Of a DNA stretch of 64,000 bases, positions 58,014 to 64,000 are shown piece after piece. A program made the position numbers and the translations under genes. The notes beneath the pieces are model-generated. The model was not told the DNA's origin. It was given only the letters and a program-made list of their open reading frames with translations, and did not search any database. The first letter of the stretch is position 1. The number at the start of each line of letters is the position of its first letter. This DNA is from Campylobacter anatolicus (GTDB lineage: Bacteria > Campylobacterota > Campylobacteria > Campylobacterales > Campylobacteraceae): positions 186,001 through 250,000 of the forward strand of contig NZ_JAGSSY010000002.1 of the NCBI RefSeq assembly GCF_018145655.1, read 5' to 3'.

Positions 58014-59103
58014 GTATCATTTAGAAGACGTGGAGTGGAGCGAATTTTCTATAAAGGATATTTTTAAAACGCACTTTGGTACAAATGGATTGCAAACACC
58101 TACTGGTAGCTACATTAAAAAGGAACTATTTAGTGAATCAAAATTACCTAGAATAACTGTAAGAGAAACAAATAATGGTATAGATAGTTTCGTACACTCA
58201 AGTGATAAAAAATTTAGGATTTTTGAAAATTTTATTAGTGTTTCATTTTTGGGTGGTGTTTTTTACCATCCATATAAAGCCTCTATTGATATGAAAGTAC
58301 ATGCATTAATACCCCGAAATTTTGAGTTGAATAGATATAATGCACAGTTTTTGATAAATGCAGTAAAAAATAATTTAATGTATTCTTCTTATGGTAATCA
58401 ACTATCAAGTACAGATTTGCCAAGGGTAAAAGTTATGTTGCCTCTTGACGAAGAACAGAATCCGAATTGGCATTTTATGGAGGAATACATCAAAGAAAGA
58501 GAAAACAAGCAAAGGAACGACTTAAATGAATACTGCAAGAGCAGATTGCTCGATTTGGTTCTTTGTCCTGAAGTTTTAACAGATGTTGAATGGAGAGAGT
58601 TTTTTATGGGCGGCAATGATGGAATTTTTGATATAACAGCTACAAAAAGTGGCATTGATAAAAATAAATTAAACATCGAAAGCGGCAACGTTCCATATAT
58701 AACTAGAAGTGAAATAGATAATGGAATAAATTTGTTTATTATCAATAAACAAAAAGAAAAATATAAACAAGATGAAGGAAATGCTATAACCATAGGTTTA
58801 GATACGCAAACTGTTTTTTATCAAAGTAATTCATTTTTTACCGGACAAAATATCCAAGTTTTACGCAATGAAAACCTAAATAAAAATAATGCAATGTTTA
58901 TAATACCTTTGTTAAAAATTCAGATGCAGAAGTTTAATTGGGGTGGAAATGGTGCAACTCTTGGCAGGCTAAATAGGACAAAAATTGCTCTACCAATCGA
59001 CCTAAACGGCGAGCCAAACTGGGCTTATATGGAAAATTTTATAAAAAATATAGAACAAAAACAGATAAAAAATATTCTAAAATATCTTGACGAATATATA
59101 TAA
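58006..59103 (+). CDS. BcgI-like specificity subunit with two target-recognition domains
   Basis: Two type I-like recognition domains follow one another: the first begins D-V-E-W-S-E-F-S-I-K-D-I-F, the second D-V-E-W-R-E-F-F-M-G (~200). Each ends in a helical stretch (M-E-E-Y-I-K-E-R-E-N-K-Q and M-E-N-F-I-K-N-I-E-Q-K-Q). Each domain should read one half of a bipartite target. I use the ATG at 58006 because the next, related gene begins with the same spacing before its D-W; an in-frame ATG at 57994 is also possible. It overlaps the A subunit by eight bases and shares a base with the half-gene after it. Confidence 0.82.
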   Translation: MYKYHLEDVEWSEFSIKDIFKTHFGTNGLQTPTGSYIKKELFSESKLPRITVRETNNGIDSFVHSSDKKFRIFENFISVSFLGGVFYHPYKASIDMKVHALIPRNFELNRYNAQFLINAVKNNLMYSSYGNQLSSTDLPRVKVMLPLDEEQNPNWHFMEEYIKERENKQRNDLNEYCKSRLLDLVLCPEVLTDVEWREFFMGGNDGIFDITATKSGIDKNKLNIESGNVPYITRSEIDNGINLFIINKQKEKYKQDEGNAITIGLDTQTVFYQSNSFFTGQNIQVLRNENLNKNNAMFIIPLLKIQMQKFNWGGNGATLGRLNRTKIALPIDLNGEPNWAYMENFIKNIEQKQIKNILKYLDEYI

Positions 59104-59611
59104 TGTTTAACCATTTTGATAAGGTTGATTGGAAAGAATTTTTCTTATCAGATATTTGTAATATTAACTCAGGTGTAAGATTGACAAAAGCAAATATGAA
59201 AGACGGGAATATACCATTTATTGGAGTGACAGTTTCAAACAATGGAATTACAAATTTTGTTTCAAACACGAATGCTTCATTTGATAAAAATGTGCTGGGT
59301 GTAAATTATAATGGTAGCGTTGTTGAAAGCTTCTATCACCCATATTCTTGTGTTTTTTCAGATGATGTAAAGCGAGTATCATTAAGGATAAACAAGGGCA
59401 AAATAAATACTGCTATATGTTCTTAAAACAAATGATACTGCAGCAGAAAGAAAAATATCGTTATGCTTATAAATTTAATGGCGATAGAATGGCAAGACAA
59501 AAGGTTATGATGCCGGTGAATGAATTAGGAAATATAGATTTTGAGCTTATGAATCGATATATTATCTCTAAAGAAATGAAAAATTTGATAGCAATATTGA
59601 AAGATATTTAA
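59103..59611 (+). pseudogene. Spare half-specificity gene (one TRD), frameshifted
   Basis: From the ATG at 59103 a third recognition domain begins K-V-D-W-K-E-F-F-L-S-D-I-C and is in frame to a stop at 59424-59426. Its continuation, M-F-L-K-Q-M-I-L-Q-Q-K and then R-M-A-R-Q-K-V-M-M-P-V-N-E-L, is in another frame from about 59405 to 59611. The break is at the AAAATAAAT stretch near 59400, where adding one AAAT unit would rejoin the frames. It has only one TRD, half of the preceding subunit. It may be a recombination partner for the intact gene or a phase-variable copy. Confidence 0.75.
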
Positions 59612-59614
59612 AGA

Positions 59615-60550
59615 GTGGTAAACAAATTGAAATTAGGAAAATTAGAAGAAGTTGATATTAAAGAACTCTGGAAGCATGAGCAATATGATTTTTCGGAATG
59701 GTTATCCAACGAAGAAAATATTGAAATACTAAGCGATGAAATAGGATTAACATTGACAGAGATAAATAAAGAAGTCTTTGTTGGTTCTTACCGTTGTGAT
59801 TTAGTGGCAAAAGATGAAACCACAGGAATTAAAGTAATTATAGAAAATCAACTGGACGCTACCGACCATAACCATTTAGGCAAAATAATAACATATGCTT
59901 CCGGTTTAGATGCAAATGTTGTGATCTGGGTAGTTAAAGAAGCAAGAGAAGAACACAGAAGTGCAATAGAGTGGTTAAACAATAAGACAACTAAAGATAT
60001 TTCGTTTTTTCTAATGGAAATTCGTGCATATAAGATTGGTGATTCTTTGCCCGCACCTAAATTTGTGATTATAGAGAAGCCTAATGATTTTGTAAAAATA
60101 GCAAATGTCAGTATAGATAGTGGAGAGTTAAGCAAAGCACAGGCTGAAAGATTGAATTTCTGGAATAGATTTAATGAAGTTTTAATTTTAAGAAATAAGC
60201 CATTTAATGTAAGAAAAGCCACAACAGATCATTGGTATGATGTTGCTCTTGGCACAAGCGAAGCACATATATCAATTACATTGGTAAATAAAACAAACAG
60301 TATAGGCATTGAAGTTTATATAAATGATAATAAGGAACTTTTCGATAAGTTATACTTGGAATCTAAAACAATACAAAATGAAATACGCTTTTGTATGGAT
60401 TGGCAGAGATTAGATAATAAAAAAGCTTCTAGGATTATCTATTATATTGGCGGTTTAGATTTTGATAATCATGAAAACTATGATGAATTAATAAATGAAG
60501 TGATAGATAAAGTGATTGCTATTAAGGCTTCTTTTAAAAAACGCTTATAG
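59615..60550 (+). CDS. DUF4268 protein with PD-(D/E)xK-type nuclease motif
   Basis: The N-terminal half contains V-G-S-Y-R-C-D-L-V-A with Asp62, then I-I-E-N-Q (Glu77, Gln79) and D-H-N-H-L-G-K-I-I-T-Y-A, the E-x-Q form of the PD-(D/E)xK nuclease core. The C-terminal ~140 residues, W-N-R-F-N-E-V to the end, resemble DUF4268. The start is a GTG with a weak ribosome site; TTG codons just downstream are alternatives. Such proteins are often found beside restriction and other defence loci, and this one directly follows the specificity genes. Whether it helps restriction or acts separately is open. Confidence 0.72.
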   Translation: MVNKLKLGKLEEVDIKELWKHEQYDFSEWLSNEENIEILSDEIGLTLTEINKEVFVGSYRCDLVAKDETTGIKVIIENQLDATDHNHLGKIITYASGLDANVVIWVVKEAREEHRSAIEWLNNKTTKDISFFLMEIRAYKIGDSLPAPKFVIIEKPNDFVKIANVSIDSGELSKAQAERLNFWNRFNEVLILRNKPFNVRKATTDHWYDVALGTSEAHISITLVNKTNSIGIEVYINDNKELFDKLYLESKTIQNEIRFCMDWQRLDNKKASRIIYYIGGLDFDNHENYDELINEVIDKVIAIKASFKKRL

Positions 60551-60563
60551 TCGGAGGTTTTAA

Positions 60564-60638
60564 ATGGGTAGATCAATAACCAACAAGAAAAGTATAGACT
60601 ATAGATATTTTCATATGAAAGGCAAACGGAAAAGATAG
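60564..60638 (+). CDS. Possible 24-residue leftover frame with strong ribosome site
   Basis: GGAGG precedes an ATG that opens a 24-codon, very basic frame (start M-G-R-S-I-T-N-K-K-S, end K-G-K-R-K-R). The strong Shine-Dalgarno suggests a real gene start, cut short by a stop; the following 200 bases have frames full of stops and no recognisable gene. Probably the broken beginning of a lost gene of the island. Confidence 0.3.
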   Translation: MGRSITNKKSIDYRYFHMKGKRKR

Positions 60639-60855
60639 GTTTTTAATTGGAATAAGACATGAGATTAAACACTGTAAAACAGATAGTATTATGGAGTAAA
60701 AGTTTCTAAACAGCACAAACGAAAAGCTTTTATTTTAAACGGCTTTATATGAAAAGAATATTAGAAAAAGAAGAGTGGGAGTAAGAGTGTATGTTAATGT
60801 ATTTAAAGACAGGGAGCGATAGTTTGGTGTTTTGTCAGACTTGCTTAGATTTAAA

Positions 60856-61356
60856 ATGAGCTTAATTCATCCATTTGAGCCGATATTTGATAAAAATTCT
60901 AAAGTTTTGATACTCGGCTCGTTTCCGTCTATTGTCTCTCGTGAGCAAGGATTTTACTATGCAAATGCACAAAATCGCTTTTGGCGTGTTTTGGCAAAAA
61001 TTTTAAGGGCTGAGATCCCGCAAAACGTAGATCAAAAACGTAAGCTTTTATTAGCACATGGAGTTGCGATTTATGATGCTGCACTAAGTTGTAGTATAGA
61101 TGGTTCAAGTGATGCGGCAATGACGCAGGTCGTGCCAGTAAATTTAGAGCCTATCTTTAAAACAGCAAATATAAAACAGGTCTTTGCAAATGGCGGTAAG
61201 GCATATGAAATTTGTCTTAAATTTTTAGCAAAAGATATAAAAAACGCGACTCAAAATAGTGTGATAAAGCTACTATCAACAAGTCCTGCAAATGCTAAAT
61301 TTAGACTTGATGATTTGGTACGTGAGTGGAGTATCGTGCGTGGATATTTGGAGTGA
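60856..61356 (+). CDS. Hypoxanthine/uracil-DNA glycosylase family 6-like protein
   Basis: The pattern V-L-I-L-G-S-F-P-S near the start, F-Y-Y-A-N-A-Q-N-R-F-W-R-V, and L-L-S-T-S-P-A-N-A near the end match hypoxanthine-DNA glycosylases (UDG superfamily family 6), which remove deaminated adenine from DNA. The length of 166 is normal. The ATG at 60856 is preferred over an upstream TTG. No clear ribosome site. It marks the return to core-like genes after the island and is followed closely by hemD. Confidence 0.8.
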   Translation: MSLIHPFEPIFDKNSKVLILGSFPSIVSREQGFYYANAQNRFWRVLAKILRAEIPQNVDQKRKLLLAHGVAIYDAALSCSIDGSSDAAMTQVVPVNLEPIFKTANIKQVFANGGKAYEICLKFLAKDIKNATQNSVIKLLSTSPANAKFRLDDLVREWSIVRGYLE

Positions 61357-61358
61357 AA

Positions 61359-62003
61359 ATGGCAAAAATTTATCTCATCTCAAACACTCAAACAAACGAC
61401 ACTAATGTTATAAATTTAAATGTGAGTGCTATTAAATTTTTAGATTTTAGCGTTAGCTTGAGCGACTTTGATGTACTTGTTTTAACCTCTAAAAACTCAC
61501 TTGAGGCATTAAGGCAAAACCAGATAAAACTAGATAAAAATTTAGGGGTTTTTGCTATCGGAGAGCCTTGTGCTAGAGCTGCACGTGAGTTTGGATTTAC
61601 TCAAATTTATACAGCTTTTAACTCGCACGGAGATGACTTTGCTTATGAGATAATACCATTTTTAAGTGATAAAAAAGTACTATTTTTAAAAGCTATGCAG
61701 ACTGCATCAAATGTGGCTGAAATTTTAAGGCAAAATGACATAAATTTGACACAGATAATAGCCTATAAAAATAGCTTTAACGAATTACCAAAAGCCTTAA
61801 AACCACCACAAAATAGTATTTTAATCTTTACTGCACCATCAAGTGTGAGAAATTTTATAAAAAATTTTGGCTGGGACAAAAGCTATAAAGTAGTCGCAAT
61901 AGGTCGCACCACAGCAAATGAATTAAATAAGCTTACAACGCCACTTATAGCGTCGATACAAAGCATTGATGAGTGTATAAAACTAGCTAAAACGTTATTT
62001 TAA
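61359..62003 (+). CDS. hemD: Uroporphyrinogen-III synthase
   Basis: HemD closes hydroxymethylbilane into uroporphyrinogen III in heme synthesis. The family is poorly conserved; supporting features are D-V-L-V-L-T-S-K-N-S-L-E-A-L, the central linker, and I-L-I-F-T-A-P-S-S-V-R-N-F followed by V-V-A-I-G-R-T-T-A-N-E-L, which is the best HemD signature. The length of 214 is normal. GGAG precedes the ATG at 61359. Confidence 0.85.
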   Translation: MAKIYLISNTQTNDTNVINLNVSAIKFLDFSVSLSDFDVLVLTSKNSLEALRQNQIKLDKNLGVFAIGEPCARAAREFGFTQIYTAFNSHGDDFAYEIIPFLSDKKVLFLKAMQTASNVAEILRQNDINLTQIIAYKNSFNELPKALKPPQNSILIFTAPSSVRNFIKNFGWDKSYKVVAIGRTTANELNKLTTPLIASIQSIDECIKLAKTLF

Positions 62004-62033
62004 GCAAAAAGCATATATAATTTTAAAGCCTGA

Positions 62034-62243
62034 GTGATGCGAATAAGCATTCTAACGGGGTCCAACACTTTTGTATTAGCGAAGATGTATGGGGGCTATG
62101 TGATGTGGCTTTGTTTAAATGCCTATAAAGCACGAGAAGTTGCAACCTTAAAGCACTCATCTATTTGCAAGATTGGCTTTGTTTTATGGGCCACTCTTTT
62201 ATGCGACGCTCACTTGGGTTTTAAATTTATGGAGAGACAATGA
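62034..62243 (+). other. Uncertain 69-codon frame upstream of purD
   Basis: A GTG/ATG (62034/62037) opens a frame whose TGA overlaps the purD ATG (ATGA). Against coding: the codons and composition differ from the neighbours (ACG GGG TCC, GGG GGC), it is rich in Trp and Cys, and it has no clear ribosome site. Another frame reads V-Q-H-F-C-I-S-E-D-V-W-G before a stop, as if two frames each hold a piece of an old gene. I regard it as a relic or an intergenic repeat rather than a gene. Confidence 0.3.
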
Positions 62244-63487
62244 AAATTCTTATCGTCGGCAGTGGTGGTAGAGAATACGCTATCGCACTTAAGCTTAAAT
62301 CTGAAAAAAATGTATCAAAACTCTACTTCGCACCCGGCAATGGAGCGACTTCAAAGCTTGGTGAAAATTTAAATATAACCGACTTTAACGAACTTGCAAA
62401 TTTTGCCAAAGATAACAGTATATCCCTAACCATCGTAGGTCCTGAAGCACCGCTTAGTGCTGGTATAGTGGATGTTTTTAAGGCTTATGGTTTGGTCATA
62501 TTTGGTCCAAGTAGGGCAGCAGCCAAGCTTGAAAGTAGCAAGGCTTTTATGAAGGATTTCTTAGCCAGAAATAGCATAAAAACAGCACGTTATCTAAATA
62601 CCGATGATAAAAATGAAGCTTTTAAATTTATAGACACTTTGGGTGAAACTGTCGTTGTTAAGGCCGATGGTCTTTGTGCTGGTAAGGGCGTGATAATAGC
62701 AAAAACGCATGATGAAGCAAAGGCGGTTGTGGCTGATATGCTAAGTGGTGAGAGCTTTGGTGATGCTGGTCGGCGAGTAGTTGTGGAGGAGTTTTTAGAT
62801 GGTTTTGAACTGAGCTTTTTTGCCATATGTGATGGCGATAGCTTTGTAACATTGCCTGTGGCACAAGATCATAAACGACTTTTAGATAACGATGAAGGTG
62901 TAAATACTGGTGGCATGGGGGCTTATGCACCAAGTCCACTAGCGAGTATAAATTTAATAAAACGAGTTGAAGAAGAGGTTGTAAAACCAACATTAAAAGG
63001 TATGAAAGCCGAGGGTAATGAGTTTTGCGGAGTGCTTTTTGTAGGACTTATGGTTGTAGATAATGAGCCATATGTGCTTGAGTTTAACGTAAGATTTGGT
63101 GATCCTGAGTGTGAGGTGCTTATGCCTTTGATAGATGGGAATCTTAGTGAAATTTTAAAAAATGCAGCAGAAGGCACACTTAAAAATATAAGCTTAAAAT
63201 CGCAATACGCCGTTGGCGTCGTGATCGCAAGTGAAAACTACCCATATAAAAACTCACCAAAACAGCCAATAATCGTTCATAAAATACCAACAAACTCACA
63301 TCTAGTTTACGCTGGTGTGAGCGAAGAAAATGGCGTTATATACGCAAGTGGTGGCAGAGTATTGGTATGTGTGGGACTTGGGGATAGCATAAAACATGCT
63401 CAACAAAATGCTTACAAGCTATGCAAAAATGTTGAGTTTAAAGGTATGCAATACCGCAAAGACATAGCTTGGCAGGCACTTAGATGA
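62240..63487 (+). CDS. purD: Phosphoribosylamine--glycine ligase
   Basis: PurD joins phosphoribosylamine and glycine in purine synthesis. It is an ATP-grasp enzyme: it begins [14 protein letters not shown] and shows [20 protein letters not shown] and [12 protein letters not shown]. The length of 415 is normal. GGAGAG lies at the right distance before the ATG. The stop overlaps the RDD gene. Confidence 0.96.
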   Translation: MKILIVGSGGREYAIALKLKSEKNVSKLYFAPGNGATSKLGENLNITDFNELANFAKDNSISLTIVGPEAPLSAGIVDVFKAYGLVIFGPSRAAAKLESSKAFMKDFLARNSIKTARYLNTDDKNEAFKFIDTLGETVVVKADGLCAGKGVIIAKTHDEAKAVVADMLSGESFGDAGRRVVVEEFLDGFELSFFAICDGDSFVTLPVAQDHKRLLDNDEGVNTGGMGAYAPSPLASINLIKRVEEEVVKPTLKGMKAEGNEFCGVLFVGLMVVDNEPYVLEFNVRFGDPECEVLMPLIDGNLSEILKNAAEGTLKNISLKSQYAVGVVIASENYPYKNSPKQPIIVHKIPTNSHLVYAGVSEENGVIYASGGRVLVCVGLGDSIKHAQQNAYKLCKNVEFKGMQYRKDIAWQALR

Positions 63488-63936
63488 GCTTAAATTTATT
63501 AGATAAATTAGAGCGAGAGAGTATATCTTTGGCTAGTTTTAGCAAACGTGCTTGGGCATTTTTTATAGATGAGATACTTATTAGTGTGCTATTTTTTGTG
63601 ATATATTATGAGCAGTTTTCATTAGCTCAGACTTATGAGGCGGTGATGGTATTGGCTTCAAATTTATTGTTTCAGATGATAGCATTAAAAGTTATTTATC
63701 ACGCATTTTTTATTTGGTATTATGGTGCGACTGTTGGTATGATGCTTAATAAAATAATTTGCGTAAATGTAGATATACTAGATAAGCCAGATTTATCAGC
63801 CAGTATTTTAAGATCAGTGGTAAGAGTATTTAGTGAGAGCTGTTTTTATCTTGGATTTGTTTGGGCGTTTGGTAACCATGAGCGTCAGACTTGGCAGGAC
63901 AAAGTCGCTAAAACGGTTGTAGTAAATGTTTCATAA
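63484..63936 (+). CDS. RDD family membrane protein
   Basis: A 150-residue protein with about three membrane helices. The RDD signature is visible as [14 protein letters not shown] (Arg and the first Asp) and R-S-V-V-R-V, with W-Q-D-K-V-A-K-T near the end. RDD proteins are thought to be ion or small-molecule transporters, but the function here is unknown. It overlaps purD by four bases and the lptD-like gene by 11. Other Campylobacterota have a gene of this type beside purD. Confidence 0.85.
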   Translation: MSLNLLDKLERESISLASFSKRAWAFFIDEILISVLFFVIYYEQFSLAQTYEAVMVLASNLLFQMIALKVIYHAFFIWYYGATVGMMLNKIICVNVDILDKPDLSASILRSVVRVFSESCFYLGFVWAFGNHERQTWQDKVAKTVVVNVS

Positions 63937-64000
63937 ATTTATATATCTATCATTAGCTTTTTCTTTAAGTTTAAATGCTGCGATTGAAGATGTTCAGCTA
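63926..64000 (+). CDS. Start of an outer-membrane protein gene, probably lptD (partial)
   Basis: An ATG at 63926 opens a frame to the window edge (25 codons): a signal peptide I-Y-L-S-L-A-F-S-L-S-L-N-A followed by A-I-E-D-V-Q-L. The N-terminus and the order purD / RDD / this gene match the lptD (ostA/imp) locus of Campylobacterota, where LptD inserts lipopolysaccharide into the outer membrane. The call depends on gene order, as the body of the gene is outside. Confidence 0.5.
   Translation, partial: MFHKFIYLSLAFSLSLNAAIEDVQL

Noticed and set aside
62658-62993. Histidine-rich minus-strand frame inside purD
   Set aside because: The His and Leu richness comes from reading purD codons backwards; purD is complete and certain.

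Overview
The window is a low-GC chromosome segment of a Campylobacter species (Campylobacterota). Gene content and order carry most of the case. ileS, a tiny membrane-protein gene, gatA, guaB, xseB, a nitrilase-like gene, murC, mutS2 and dapE run in one block. gatC, cvpA, fur, lysS, glyA, a DUF1882 gene, a SPOR gene and aroE form a second block. dnaJ, racRS and recR sit together, and uvrC, guaA and purD form a last block. All of these resemble arrangements known from C. jejuni. metX, pilT, tag and a GGDEF/EAL protein point to a non-jejuni species, possibly of the C. fetus/concisus side of the genus; the species is inference.

Layout. 1-373 is the tail of a large secreted or surface protein. 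470-10041 holds cinA (minus) and then a tightly packed plus-strand run from ileS to tag (translation, GMP and methionine synthesis, DNA repair). 10042-16041 is an accessory insert: AT-rich DNA, a good promoter, and a restriction-modification locus made of an incomplete methyltransferase-like protein, a 1356-residue GIY-YIG/helicase/methyltransferase fusion and a MmcQ/YjbR protein. 16129-23101 returns to core genes (murC, mutS2, a c-di-GMP-type protein, dapE). 23745-26875 (minus) is hisG, coaX, an unknown gene and a YfgM/BamB-like envelope pair. 27087-28621 is a decayed TonB-dependent receptor behind a Fur-box-like site. 28771-36118 is the gatC-to-aroE operon, with an embedded pilT. An orphan TRAP binding protein follows, then a metal-binding-looking DUF1104 protein with its own two-component system, pyk, recR-racS-racR (minus) and dnaJ.

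45571-51391 (minus) carries an apparently kinase-dead hybrid sensor with a NIT-type input domain, ending in a G10 tract. It is preceded by a PAS/Hpt-like partner that lacks the phospho-histidine, then uvrC and an unknown gene. 51395-54512 holds a small lipoprotein, nhaD and guaA. 54513-60850 is a second accessory island: mobC and XRE-regulator remnants, a BcgI-like type IIB restriction system (fused nuclease-methyltransferase plus a two-TRD specificity subunit), a frameshifted spare half-specificity gene, and a DUF4268 nuclease-like protein. Core genes resume with a hypoxanthine-DNA-glycosylase-like gene, hemD, purD, an RDD membrane protein and the first codons of an lptD-like gene.

The strongest leads are the two restriction loci, the apparently catalytically dead NIT sensor pair with its poly-G end, and the His/Met/Cys-rich protein beside a sensor kinase that carries a similar His/Met cluster. 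All function calls come from motif reading and gene order; no database search was run.
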